35,186 nt of DNA from an uncultured Anaerolineaceae bacterium (GTDB lineage Bacteria > Chloroflexota > Anaerolineae > Anaerolineales > Anaerolineaceae): NCBI GenBank assembly GCA_937863865.1, contig CALMHE010000189.1, positions 1 to 35,186 on the forward strand, in the 5' to 3' direction. This document shows, piece after piece, positions 1 to 7,515 of this stretch. Position numbers and translations under genes: made by a program. The notes beneath the pieces are model-generated. The model did no database searches, had not been told where the DNA came from, and was given only the letters and a program-made list of their open reading frames with translations. Within the stretch, counting starts at the first letter, position 1. Each line of letters starts with the position of its first letter.

Positions 1-771
1 GTGTTCCCCCTGAAGGTTTTTTTTCATCGCCTCACGCATCAGGCGGCAGGTTTCCTCCAGGGCTTCCGGAAAGGTGATGGACTGGTTTTCGGCAGGAATC
101 CGGTCATAATCCCAATAGGATTCCACACGCAGGGAATTCTGCTCCGGTTCATGGATAATCAGACTGCCATGCCGCAGCCAGTTGATTCCTTCAAAAAAAG
201 TGTTACCGCCCATCAGACGCTGGAAGCGGAAAAACTGGGCTGTGGCAGTCAGGTTCAGATGTTTTTTAAAACCAGGCTGCTGGGATATCGCTTTTACCTG
301 GGTTGAAAAGGTAAAACAATCCCCATAATGGGCATAAAACAGTGGAACCAAACCCAGGCGGTCGTTGGCTGCCAGCAACCGCCTGCGGTCACCATCCCAG
401 AGAGCCAGCGCGAAAAAACCCTCCAGCATTCCCACAAACTCCCTGTCAAATGCCTGGTAAAGCAGCAGAAGAAGATCCGCGGTTTGAGTAAAATCACAGC
501 GGCTGCCGATACTTCTCAAGCGTTGCTGGAGATCAACCAGGTTGGTAATTTCACCATAAAAGACTATCGCATGCCTGCCATCCAGGCTCCGAACGGGCTG
601 AGGCAGGCTGCAAAACACCCCGATATTAATTTGACCCAGTCCCACCGTGGTTTCCACAGCTCGACTCTGGATGCGATACCAGGGTTTAAGCGCCATTGCT
701 TTCCCCATCTGATCCAAAACCGGCTGAACAGGCTTTCCGACCCGGTTCAGAATGCCAAAAATTCCACTCAT
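1..771 (-). CDS. Asparagine synthetase-like protein with glutaminase-like domain, Cys2 replaced (partial)
   Basis: The gene starts at the ATG complementary to 769-771 and runs off the left edge without a stop, so only 257 N-terminal residues are visible. The protein opens MSGIFGI. Class II glutamine amidotransferases open MCGI(A/F)GI, where Cys2 is the nucleophile; here it is Ser. The rest fits the AsnB N-terminal domain: a stretch close to GFFALALWD, then NDRLGLVPLFYAHYGD and FSTQVKAI (family pattern ARDRLG-KPLYY, FASE-KAL), then FFEGINWLRHGS and a SYWDY element that leads into the synthetase domain. The start has GGAG about 8 nt upstream, only 12 nt after the stop of the acyltransferase, so the two are probably one operon. 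Without Cys2 it should not hydrolyse glutamine; it may use ammonia or modify another acceptor. The synthetase domain lies outside the window, so its state is unknown. Confidence 0.85.
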   Translation of the reverse strand, partial: MSGIFGILNRVGKPVQPVLDQMGKAMALKPWYRIQSRAVETTVGLGQINIGVFCSLPQPVRSLDGRHAIVFYGEITNLVDLQQRLRSIGSRCDFTQTADLLLLLYQAFDREFVGMLEGFFALALWDGDRRRLLAANDRLGLVPLFYAHYGDCFTFSTQVKAISQQPGFKKHLNLTATAQFFRFQRLMGGNTFFEGINWLRHGSLIIHEPEQNSLRVESYWDYDRIPAENQSITFPEALEETCRLMREAMKKNLQGEH

Positions 772-783
772 TCAAGCTCCAGG

Positions 784-1893
784 TCAGCCGATCAGAGTCC
801 GCTGCACCTTGCGCAAAGGGGTGCGGCGGATTATTTCGATGAGGAGCAACGGAATTCCCAACCCGACAACAAATAAAATCGGCACCAGGAGCCAGATGTT
901 GGCAAGCAGCTGGGGAACATAACGGTAAATCAGCTTGGCGGTGATTTCCATCGCAGTGTAATGGATCAGGTAAATTCCGTAGGTCCGGCTGCCCAGTTCG
1001 TAGAAAAATCGCGAGATGCCGGGTGGAATTTCAGCAAAATTTACAAACAAGAGGATCACCGCCAGGGTGTAGATCAGGGTTGTAGCCAGGATTGGAATGG
1101 CAAACATGTTGATGTGCGTGATGCGAAAAATTAAATCAGCGTCCAGAACGGATAAAAACAGGCTGATGGGAAGTGCCACCACCAGCAGCTTCTTGTGCCG
1201 GTTCACCCAATCCTTGAATTCCTCCAGATGAAATCCCTTCACCATTCCCAGGGTGAAAAAAACAATCCACTGCAGAAAGAGCCAGGAGGGAGTGATCCTG
1301 GAAAGGATATCCACGGTGGGGCTTGCAGGCAGGTATGCCTTGAGGTACCGGATTGTTATCAGGATGAACTGTATCCCGAAGGCAAGCGTTATTAATAGCC
1401 GGGGGCGGTTTTTTGCCAGCGGAATCAGCAGGGGAGCCAGGATGGACAGATAAATCAACAGCGGGATGTAGTAATACGGTCCCGTGGCGCCCCAGGTGAG
1501 GAACCGCCAGAGATAATCCAACGGAGCCAGTCGATTGCCAATGATGAATTGATAAATGAAGACCAACACACTCCAGATGGTGTAGGGGATGAGCAGCGCC
1601 ACAACCCGGTTGCGCACGCTTTTCCAGAGGGATTTCGGATCAGCCGTGCGGGCTGAAAATGCGCTGAAAAAACCTCCCACGAACAGGAAAGCCGCCACCG
1701 CAAAACTGCCCGCCTGGCGCAGGAATGCCAGGGTATAGTACGCAGGGGTGCCGATCAGGTCGTAGTTGGGTGAGGCAACCGGAAGGTATTTGTGTGTCCA
1801 GTTGAACATTGCCACCTGTCCCCAACCTGCGGCATGTCCAACCACCACCATTAGAATTGAAAAACCCATGAGGAGTGAAAGCCGTTTTGCCAT
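784..1893 (-). CDS. Acyltransferase 3 family membrane protein
   Basis: This 369-residue protein is strongly hydrophobic, with about ten predicted membrane segments. An early VVVGHA segment near residue 17 matches the conserved His of the acyltransferase-3 family (OafA/NodX type), and the C-terminal YGIYLIHY motif is also typical. Members move acyl groups, often acetyl, onto exported sugars or lipids at the cytoplasmic membrane; the substrate here cannot be read from sequence. An AAGGCGG stretch sits about 8 nt before the ATG. It is the first gene of a minus-strand pair with the asparagine-synthetase-like gene, which suggests modification of a surface glycan or small molecule. Confidence 0.85.
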   Translation of the reverse strand: MAKRLSLLMGFSILMVVVGHAAGWGQVAMFNWTHKYLPVASPNYDLIGTPAYYTLAFLRQAGSFAVAAFLFVGGFFSAFSARTADPKSLWKSVRNRVVALLIPYTIWSVLVFIYQFIIGNRLAPLDYLWRFLTWGATGPYYYIPLLIYLSILAPLLIPLAKNRPRLLITLAFGIQFILITIRYLKAYLPASPTVDILSRITPSWLFLQWIVFFTLGMVKGFHLEEFKDWVNRHKKLLVVALPISLFLSVLDADLIFRITHINMFAIPILATTLIYTLAVILLFVNFAEIPPGISRFFYELGSRTYGIYLIHYTAMEITAKLIYRYVPQLLANIWLLVPILFVVGLGIPLLLIEIIRRTPLRKVQRTLIG

Positions 1894-1937
1894 ACTGCAC
1901 CGCCTTTTCTGATCCTCAAACGCTGATTTGTGGATTC

Positions 1938-1965
1938 ATTATACACTTGTAACCCTGATTTTCAA
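1938..1965 (-). promoter_or_regulatory. Putative sigma-70-type promoter of the acyltransferase operon
   Basis: On the minus strand a TTGAAA (-35, complement of 1960-1965) and a TATAAT (-10, complement of 1938-1943) are separated by 16 nt. The ATG of the acyltransferase is about 45 nt downstream. Both hexamers are close to consensus. Confidence 0.6.
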
Positions 1966-2042
1966 ACACCCAGGGCGGTGATTTCCTCCATTTCACCTTA
2001 AATTAATCCAAACTGGGTGGTTTTTATTTGTAAAATATTGAG

Positions 2043-2048
2043 TATAAT
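2043..2048 (+). promoter_or_regulatory. Putative -10 box upstream of small basic protein
   Basis: A perfect TATAAT lies 57 nt before the ATG at 2106 in an AT-rich stretch. No good -35 hexamer is visible at 16-18 nt; the nearest candidate is T-rich sequence around 2021. Confidence 0.45.
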
Positions 2049-2105
2049 GATTGATATAGGTTGAAATTGGCGACCTAAACAATCCGTTTTCCAGAGGAGG
2101 AAACC

Positions 2106-2300
2106 ATGGCTTTTACCTATAAAAATAAAAAGGGCGTCACCTATATTTTGCACGGAAAGGTGCGCACAACCAGTACGGGCAAGAAAACCACGCTTTATTT
2201 CTTCTCCAAGGAGAAGAAAGCCGGCGCTTTGGATGCCCTTCCGGCGGGATACATGGTCAGCGAGACTGCCAATGGTCTGCCGGTATTGAAGAAAAAGTAA
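2106..2300 (+). CDS. Small conserved basic protein, function unknown
   Basis: A 64-residue Lys-rich protein with an AGAGGAGG Shine-Dalgarno 7 nt before the ATG, its own -10 box and a strong terminator directly after it, so it is a monocistronic and well-expressed-looking gene. The pattern MAFTYKN-KGVTY-LH, GKKTTLYFFSKE and GALDALPAGY followed by GLPVLKK resembles a family of short hypothetical proteins that I recall from Chloroflexota and other bacteria. No catalytic motif, no membrane segment. I do not know its function; the alternating basic beta-like pattern could bind nucleic acid, but that is only a guess. Confidence 0.85.
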   Translation: MAFTYKNKKGVTYILHGKVRTTSTGKKTTLYFFSKEKKAGALDALPAGYMVSETANGLPVLKKK

Positions 2301-2320
2301 AGCCCGGTTTAGAAAATTTC

Positions 2321-2356
2321 AAAAAGCCCCACATGGATTCGTGGGGCTCTTTTTTA
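2321..2356 (+). terminator. Rho-independent terminator after small basic protein
   Basis: AGCCCCAC (2325-2332) pairs with GTGGGGCT (2341-2348) around an 8-nt loop, followed by CTTTTTT. The A-run before the stem would also give a U-run on the other strand. Confidence 0.9.
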
Positions 2357-2450
2357 AATGATTGCCGGTGCCACCGGCGATGGGACCTGTTGTTCTGGTC
2401 GCATCATTAGGGAAAGGTATTGATCAACCCGTAACACGATGGAGACAATC

Positions 2451-2510
2451 ATGCTCGTTCTGTTTGGTGAAAAAAAGAAGAAGAAGAAAAAGAAAAAAGA
2501 CAAGAAGTAA
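2451..2510 (+). CDS. Possible poly-lysine micro-ORF (19 codons)
   Basis: After a terminator and before a convergent gene there is an ATG at 2451 with GGAG 6 nt upstream. It encodes 19 residues and stops at TAA: a short hydrophobic start MLVLFGE, nine consecutive lysines, then DKK. Eleven of 19 residues are Lys, written with both AAA and AAG codons. It could be a regulatory or attenuating peptide, because poly-Lys on A-rich codons can stall ribosomes, or just a chance purine run. No homologue is recognised. Confidence 0.35.
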   Translation: MLVLFGEKKKKKKKKKDKK

Positions 2511-2525
2511 ATGGCAGGCTGGTTT

Positions 2526-2951
2526 CTACATCCGCTTTAAGGGATGGATTCCCGCAGCGCGGATGCCGTCCAACCGCTGCTTGTTTTCATACGGCAGGAT
2601 GAAGCGTTCATAATCCTCCCGGGGTATCTCCACGCGCAAACGCTGGCGCACCTCCTCCAGGGTGACAATCCGCTCAATCAACTTTTCACAAATATAATCC
2701 TTGCAGGCGGCGCAGTTCGCCAGTCCATGTTCGATGACACAGGGGCGCACCTGACAGGAGGTATCCACCAGGCGGGGATTTTCCTCCAGGCAGCCATCGC
2801 AAATGATTTCCTCCGGGGGAATTCGAAAACCAAAATATTTAAACCAGCCGTCACTCAGCACCTGCTGATTTTCAGGGTGGAGTTCCAGGTTGGGGCGGTA
2901 TGCCAGGCACAGGTCACAGCGGTAGCCGCAGCGGGTTAATACAGGTTCCAT
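2526..2951 (-). CDS. DUF3795-type cysteine-rich protein
   Basis: The start is set at the second ATG (2951), because AAGGAG lies 7 nt before it but only about 1 nt before the upstream in-frame ATG at 2957. The 141-residue product starts MEPVLTRCGYRCDLC, then ICDGCLEE, a C-x5-C spacing, and CAACKDYICEKL. About ten Cys are arranged as in DUF3795 proteins, which open with CG-x-C-x-x-C. The family is presumed to bind metal, probably zinc, and has no assigned activity. It is divergent from the MFS gene across a 20-bp dyad, so both may answer to the same repressor. Confidence 0.8.
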   Translation of the reverse strand: MEPVLTRCGYRCDLCLAYRPNLELHPENQQVLSDGWFKYFGFRIPPEEIICDGCLEENPRLVDTSCQVRPCVIEHGLANCAACKDYICEKLIERIVTLEEVRQRLRVEIPREDYERFILPYENKQRLDGIRAAGIHPLKRM

Positions 2952-2971
2952 TTTCATTCTCCTTGCTCATC

Positions 2972-2991
2972 AATCCATCCGGGGATGGATT
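2972..2991. promoter_or_regulatory. Perfect dyad between DUF3795 gene and MFS gene, candidate operator
   Basis: AATCCATCC and GGATGGATT are perfect inverted 9-bp arms with 2 bp between them. The dyad lies in the 69-bp divergent gap and covers the expected -35 zone of the MFS promoter whose TATAAT is at 3010-3015, which is where a repressor would bind. It has no U-run, so it is not a terminator. Confidence 0.5.
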
Positions 2992-3009
2992 CTCCGGGTT
3001 CATATCCAT

Positions 3010-3015
3010 TATAAT
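3010..3015 (+). promoter_or_regulatory. Putative -10 box of MFS gene, possibly leaderless
   Basis: A perfect TATAAT ends 5 nt before the first ATG (3021), and no Shine-Dalgarno is seen there. Transcription would begin at or next to the start codon. A further in-frame ATG lies at 3027. Confidence 0.5.
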
Positions 3016-3020
3016 CATGA

Positions 3021-4235
3021 ATGCCAATGAGAAAAGCCCCGCCTTCACAGATGGTTAACCCTGAAAAAGTCACCCCCCCGAACCGGACAATTGCCCGCAG
3101 CCGGTTCACCTGGCTGGCATACATCCTTCTGGCGGTCTATGGATATTTATTGAATATCCTCGGACCCATCACCCCTTACCTGCATAACGAATTCAAGCTG
3201 AGTTACGCGGTCAGCAGCCTGCATTTCTCCGCCTTCGCCGCCGGCATCCTGGTGGTTGGTCTGGCGGGGCACCTGGCAATCCGGCAGGTCGGACGGCGGC
3301 AGGCGCTGGCAATTGGCGCCATCGGTCAGGCATTGGGTGCGCTGCTGCTGGCGGTGGGGCGTGTGCCGGTTGTAACGGTGGGAGCCTCCTTCCTGATGGG
3401 CTGCATCGGATCATTGATCCTGGCGGTGGTGCCGCCGGTGCTTTCGGAGGAGCATGGCGAACTACGGGCGGTTGCCATTTCGGAGGCGAATGTGCTGGCA
3501 TCGCTGACATCCGCCACGGCACCGTTGCTGGTGGGCTGGCTGGCAGGTGCGGCAGCCGGCTGGCGGCTGGCGTTGATCCCCGCTGCGGGCATTTCCCTGT
3601 TGATAGGCATCCTGCTGCTCCGGTCCGGGCAGACCCGTTCATCCAATCACCCGGTGGCTGTGGGAACCAGGCTGCCGCTGCAGTTCTGGTTTTACTGGTT
3701 CACCCTGGTCCTGGCTGTGGCAGTTGAATTTTGCATGATTTTCTGGTGCGCCGATTACCTTGAAATCGAATTGAACATCCCGCGCTCCGATGCTGTGAAG
3801 GCGGTGAGCCTGTTTTTGGGGGGCATGATCATCGGGCGCTGGATTGGAAGCCGCATCCTGCAGGCTCAGCCAGCCCGGCGGGTGATTCTTGTTTCCAACC
3901 TGCTGGCAATGGGGGGGTTCCTGCTCTTCTGGACCGCCCGGCAGCCCATTGCCGGTTTGACCGGACTGGCATTGACAGGTTTGGGTGTTGCCAGCCTGTA
4001 CCCGGCAATCCTCGCCACGGCGATTGGAGCCGCTCCCATGGATGAGAGCCGGGCGGGAGCGCGCACAACGCTTGCCTCCGGCACAGCCATCCTGCTCCTG
4101 CCGCTGGTGCTGGGCAGGTTTGCCGACCTGGCGGGTCTGCGAATTGCCTACATTGTGGTGGCGGTTTTATTGGTCCTGCTGTTTGTGTTGATGCTCATTT
4201 CGGCGGGGTTTTCAAAAGCCGGCAGCGGTCGCTAG
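3021..4235 (+). CDS. Major facilitator superfamily transporter
   Basis: 404 residues with a hydrophilic N-terminal tail of about 30 residues and about twelve hydrophobic segments. The loop after the second helix (HLAIRQVGRRQALAIG) fits the MFS motif A position, and a long cytoplasmic loop divides the two halves near residue 205. It should be a cytoplasmic-membrane permease or drug/metabolite exporter; the substrate is not readable. The start is uncertain: 3021, 3027 and 3051 are all possible and none has a good ribosome site, while the -10 box sits right at 3021. It is transcribed alone. Confidence 0.85.
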   Translation: MPMRKAPPSQMVNPEKVTPPNRTIARSRFTWLAYILLAVYGYLLNILGPITPYLHNEFKLSYAVSSLHFSAFAAGILVVGLAGHLAIRQVGRRQALAIGAIGQALGALLLAVGRVPVVTVGASFLMGCIGSLILAVVPPVLSEEHGELRAVAISEANVLASLTSATAPLLVGWLAGAAAGWRLALIPAAGISLLIGILLLRSGQTRSSNHPVAVGTRLPLQFWFYWFTLVLAVAVEFCMIFWCADYLEIELNIPRSDAVKAVSLFLGGMIIGRWIGSRILQAQPARRVILVSNLLAMGGFLLFWTARQPIAGLTGLALTGLGVASLYPAILATAIGAAPMDESRAGARTTLASGTAILLLPLVLGRFADLAGLRIAYIVVAVLLVLLFVLMLISAGFSKAGSGR

Positions 4236-4270
4236 CAGCCGACTTTCATCAACCGGTATTCAAAAGCGGA

Positions 4271-4708
4271 TCAAGCTTCCCACCCCAGGAACGCAGGAAT
4301 GGACAGGGAGGGGTGGCATTCTCCTGCCAGCAGGTGCTGCAAGGGCAGGAACAACGGTCCGGGAAGATCCGCCCAGTCAAACCAGCCGATTGCGTCACTT
4401 TCATAGGGGGCGCTGAGAACCGGTTCCCCACCCCGGTGGCAGGCTTCCATCCAGATGGTGATGTAATGCCTGCCTTCCGCTTCAAAGATGTCATTCGTCA
4501 AGGCAAGGAAGCGTACGGAGGTGATTTCCAGCCCGGTTTCCTCCCGGGTTTCGCGAATGGCACAGGCTTCCGGGTTCTCACCAAACTCGAGATGCCCGCC
4601 GGGTGTGGACCAGCTCCCCGCTCCGTGGACCCCCTTGCGCCGCAGCAGCAGGATTTGCCGGTCCCTGTGAATGAGGATTCCTACTCCAATGGCGGGAAAT
4701 GGCGGCAT
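4271..4708 (-). CDS. NUDIX hydrolase, NUDT15/MutT-like
   Basis: 145 residues, close to a single NUDIX domain. The NUDIX box is complete: GGHLEFGENPEACAIRETRE followed by ETGLEI matches G-x5-E-x7-RE-U-x-EE-x-G-U, so the metal-binding glutamates are present. The lead-in GVGILIHRDRQILLLRRKG with GAGSWSTPGGHLEFGE is most like NUDT15-type enzymes, which cleave modified nucleoside triphosphates. A GGAG site lies 7 nt before the ATG. It converges with the MFS gene and is divergent from the next gene; the exact nucleotide substrate is unknown. Confidence 0.9.
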   Translation of the reverse strand: MPPFPAIGVGILIHRDRQILLLRRKGVHGAGSWSTPGGHLEFGENPEACAIRETREETGLEITSVRFLALTNDIFEAEGRHYITIWMEACHRGGEPVLSAPYESDAIGWFDWADLPGPLFLPLQHLLAGECHPSLSIPAFLGWEA

Positions 4709-4801
4709 GATCTTTCTCCGGTTTCAAATTGAATGCATGGATTGTACCCCATCCGCAGCCGGGATGCAGCCGGAATTGCCCACCCGGGGTGATGGATATC
4801 G

Positions 4802-4807
4802 TATAAT
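4802..4807 (+). promoter_or_regulatory. Putative -10 box of the unknown-protein/GNAT pair
   Basis: TATAAT at 4802-4807; this box overlaps an ATG at 4806 and therefore argues for the downstream start at 4842. The best -35 (TTGCCC, 4776-4781) is 20 nt away, which is long. Confidence 0.45.
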
Positions 4808-4841
4808 GACTTTGTCCCCCAATTACCAAGGAAATATCTGG

Positions 4842-5582
4842 ATGCCCTACTCCCGGGAATATTTCCGCCTCAACTTCCTGTTTGCCGAACGGGCGGCGGA
4901 GCTTGCCCGCATATCCCGACCGGAAGCGCTGTTCCTGTACACCCACCTGTACCGCAGCTTCAGGTTGGGAAATTCCTTCGACCCCAATCACCCGATCTGG
5001 CTGGAGTATTTGGCTGGGCTGGCGGGTGTGGCTGATCCGCCGGGCTGGACGCATGCGTTCTGTAAGCTACGGCATGCCAGCCTGCCGCCAAGAATCCCGG
5101 AAAATGCCTTTGGTTGTTTTTCGTGTGACCTCTGGGAGGATGGACGCGTCCGGCTCCATTTTCGCAATGCCGAGCCGCCCGGGGTCAGCCCGCTCTGCCA
5201 GGCGCGGTATCCAGTCCGCCGGGCTGAACTGGCGGATCTGTTTGCCCACATCCGCCGCACCCTGCCGGAAAATGCCCGGGTGATGGGAGGTTCCTGGATG
5301 TACAATATTGAGGCATACCGGCGCCTGTTCCCGCTGCAGTTTCTGCAAACCGCCCGCCCGGTATGGACTGACTTCCAGTATATTGCCCTGTGGGGGCAGT
5401 TCCTGGATCGCGATGGCGGGGTGCGCTCCCTCCCGGCAGCTGAATTTGAACAACGGGTACAACAGGCAGTCCGGTTGGAGGATTTGCCCGGCTGTTTTCC
5501 ACTCCCGGTGCTGTACCTGGAGGAGTCCATCCAGGTCTTTTACCGGCATTTTGAAATCCCACCCTCCGGAGGTGACCCATGA
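4842..5582 (+). CDS. Hypothetical protein, coupled to a double GNAT protein
   Basis: The start ATG at 4842 has AAGGA 9 nt upstream; upstream in-frame ATGs lie in or before the -10 box. The product has 246 residues, no signal peptide and no membrane segment, and is rich in Trp, Tyr, Arg and Pro. I recognise no domain. A CFSCDLW segment and a PPCLPPR-like stretch give no clear motif. Its stop overlaps the start of the GNAT gene by ATGA, so the two are translationally coupled and probably act together, perhaps as modifier and target or as two steps on one substrate; that is inference. Confidence 0.75.
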   Translation: MPYSREYFRLNFLFAERAAELARISRPEALFLYTHLYRSFRLGNSFDPNHPIWLEYLAGLAGVADPPGWTHAFCKLRHASLPPRIPENAFGCFSCDLWEDGRVRLHFRNAEPPGVSPLCQARYPVRRAELADLFAHIRRTLPENARVMGGSWMYNIEAYRRLFPLQFLQTARPVWTDFQYIALWGQFLDRDGGVRSLPAAEFEQRVQQAVRLEDLPGCFPLPVLYLEESIQVFYRHFEIPPSGGDP

Positions 5583-6517
5583 ACCCCATTTTTCGATCCT
5601 ACCAATCCGAAGAGGATTACTGGCGGATGCGTGAATTTTTGCGCCGGGTTTTCCTGCTGAATGAACGCCGCGAGCGGAGCTGGCATGTTGCCCGGCTGGA
5701 ATACGCCCGCTGGCATACCTGCCTGAACTGCGCCAACGTCCGCCTGGAGGATGTGGCAACCCTGTGGGAGGCGGACGGCGAGATCATCGCCTTCCTGATG
5801 CCTGATGGCGGACCGGGCGAGGCGCATTTCAACGTGCATCCCGGTTTGTGCACCCCGGCGCTGGAGGAGGAGATGCTGGCTGTGGCGGAGGAACGCCTGG
5901 CGGAATCCCTGCCGGATGGCTCCCGCTCGCTGTGCGTCTGGACGCCGGGGCAGGACACCCGGCGCCGGGAGATGTTCGTCCGGCACGGCTACACCGCCGG
6001 TGAGTGGGTGGAGACGCAGTGGCGCCGCGGCCTGGATGTCCCCATCCCGGATTGCCCGCTGCCGCCCGGCTACATCATTCGCCCCCTGGGTGACGGGTTG
6101 GAACTGCTGGAGCGCTGCTATGCCTCCGGTCTGGGATTTCACGAAGGGGACATTAAAATCGCTGTGGAAAACCGGGATGACCCTGCCTGGTACCGCAACA
6201 TCCAGACCGCCCCGCTTTACCGCCGCGACCTCGATCTGGTGGCGGTGGCACCGGATGGAGCCATTGCCTCCTTTTGCACCATCTGGTTTGATGATGTCTC
6301 CCGCAGCGCGTATTTTGAGCCGGTGGCGACCGTACCCGCCCATCAACGGCGCGGATTAAGCCGGGCACTGTTGACGGCGGGCTTGCAGAGGTTGAAGCAG
6401 ATGGGCGCCAACCTTGCCCTGGTGGGCGGGTACAGCCCGGCTGCCAATGCCCTGTACGGCTCCATCTTCGGTCCGGATCACGAATTTTACGAATCCTGGT
6501 TAAAAAATGGGTTTTAA
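5579..6517 (+). CDS. Tandem GNAT acetyltransferase-like protein
   Basis: 312 residues made of two GNAT-like halves. The C-terminal half is well conserved: FEPVATVPAHQRRGLSRALL contains the acetyl-CoA loop (Q/R-x-x-G-x-G/S), followed by GYSPAANALYGSIFG, typical of the last GNAT strand and helix. The N-terminal half (to about residue 150) has the fold pattern but a weaker cofactor loop. Double GNATs include mycothiol synthase, but nothing ties this one to that substrate. It overlaps the previous gene by ATGA and is followed by a terminator. Confidence 0.85.
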   Translation: MNPIFRSYQSEEDYWRMREFLRRVFLLNERRERSWHVARLEYARWHTCLNCANVRLEDVATLWEADGEIIAFLMPDGGPGEAHFNVHPGLCTPALEEEMLAVAEERLAESLPDGSRSLCVWTPGQDTRRREMFVRHGYTAGEWVETQWRRGLDVPIPDCPLPPGYIIRPLGDGLELLERCYASGLGFHEGDIKIAVENRDDPAWYRNIQTAPLYRRDLDLVAVAPDGAIASFCTIWFDDVSRSAYFEPVATVPAHQRRGLSRALLTAGLQRLKQMGANLALVGGYSPAANALYGSIFGPDHEFYESWLKNGF

Positions 6518-6557
6518 ACCTCTTGCATTAATGTGAAAACCTGATATAATACTTTTT

Positions 6558-6602
6558 GCAGATCGTCTGGGTGTCCCCCTCACCCCGGCGATCTGCCTTT
6601 TT
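6558..6602 (+). terminator. Rho-independent terminator after GNAT gene
   Basis: GCAGATCG (6558-6565) pairs with CGATCTGC (6589-6596), with an inner GGGTG/CACCC stem, followed by CTTTTTTA. The U-run is on the plus strand only, although a minus-strand gene ends at 6601. Confidence 0.8.
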
Positions 6603-7275
6603 AATACTCATTAACCGGAACAAGCGGTCGGCGGATGATCTCGATGGCTTCCGGGCTGATTGCGCCGTTGTGGATCAACTCCAGCCCCGCCCGGTGCGCC
6701 CCCTGCAGGACCATTTTGCCGGCATGGGTGATTTTTCCCTGGCTTTTCATGGCGTTTACATGCGGTCTCAGGAGTGCACCGGCGAACTCCACGTTCATGG
6801 TTGCGCATAAATCCTGGATGATGGACATTGTCCGCCCAAAATTTTCCAATTCCCACCAGCCGCTGACCCCCACCAGCACAACCTGGCGGATGTTGACATC
6901 CTTGTAAAGCCGGATGCGGGTCCGACCGGCGCGCAGCTCCAGTTCAGGATCCATCAACGGTACCAGGCGGTTGATGAAATTTTGCATGTCGCCGGGGAAG
7001 GGAATGTAGACTGGCATTGCCAGCACCAGGATATCCGCAGATTTCATGCGGGGGTACAGGTCCTGCATGTCGTCCTGGATGCAGCATTGTGCGGGAGTGT
7101 CATTCCAGCAATGCATCTCGTTGCAGGAACAGGGCTTGATGCGCAGGCGGCTGGCATAAAAAAGCTCCACCCGGGCGCCGGCTTCCTGCATGCCTTCCAT
7201 AAACGGCGCCAGCAGCAAGGCTGTATAGCCTTTTTCCTTGCTGGGGCTTCCATTCATAGCAAATACCGTTTTCAT
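6601..7275 (-). CDS. Flavodoxin-fold NAD(P)H oxidoreductase, iron-sulfur flavoprotein-like
   Basis: 224 residues. The N-terminal MKTVFAMNGSPSKEKGYTA is the FMN phosphate loop of the NADPH-dependent FMN reductase family. A Cys-rich loop follows (residues about 49-66: CSCNEMHCW then CC and QDDM), placed where iron-sulfur flavoproteins carry their cluster cysteines, so an Fe-S cluster is possible though the spacing differs from the classical C-x2-C-x2-C. AMPVYIPFPGDMQNFINR fits the second FMN loop. AAAGGAG lies 6 nt before the ATG. It is a likely cytoplasmic quinone, nitro-compound or electron-carrier reductase. A Fur-family-like box lies about 180 bp upstream. Confidence 0.85.
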   Translation of the reverse strand: MKTVFAMNGSPSKEKGYTALLLAPFMEGMQEAGARVELFYASRLRIKPCSCNEMHCWNDTPAQCCIQDDMQDLYPRMKSADILVLAMPVYIPFPGDMQNFINRLVPLMDPELELRAGRTRIRLYKDVNIRQVVLVGVSGWWELENFGRTMSIIQDLCATMNVEFAGALLRPHVNAMKSQGKITHAGKMVLQGAHRAGLELIHNGAISPEAIEIIRRPLVPVNEY

Positions 7276-7327
7276 GGGATGCTCCTTTCCCCTAATTAAA
7301 CCGATTGATCAGGGGGTGCAAAAATTC

Positions 7328-7358
7328 ATTCCAGTGGAAAGGATTTCCACGGTGGAAT
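7328..7358. repeat. Inverted repeat upstream of flavodoxin-fold gene
   Basis: GTGGAAA and TTTCCAC are perfect arms around GGA, flanked by an outer ATTCCA/TGGAAT pair with a 2-nt bulge. It lies 53-83 nt before the minus-strand ATG at 7275 and could be an operator or a hairpin in the leader RNA. Confidence 0.4.
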
Positions 7359-7453
7359 GTCCTCCTGGGGGATGATGCTGGCAGCAGCCGGAAGGAATTG
7401 TGTATCTTTGGATATTTGAACTGATGGGAACGGCGGGACGGCAAACTCAGCCC

Positions 7454-7470
7454 ATTATGATTATCATAAT
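7454..7470. promoter_or_regulatory. Fur-family-like palindrome
   Basis: ATTATGAT-T-ATCATAAT is a perfect 8-1-8 palindrome. Its core TTATGAT-N-ATCATAA has the 7-1-7 layout of boxes bound by Fur, PerR and Zur and is close to the Fur box TGATAAT-N-ATTATCA. It lies 46 bp before the -35 of the HEAT-repeat gene and about 180 bp from the flavodoxin-fold gene. Confidence 0.5.
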
Positions 7471-7515
7471 ACGGAGCAAATCCGGTTTCAAGCAGGAATA
7501 TTGTTGGGAAGGGGG

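Noticed and set aside
1-876. Plus-strand open frames over the first 0.9 kb
   Set aside because: The minus strand holds a clear asparagine-synthetase-like protein in one frame; the plus frames have no ribosome sites or domains.
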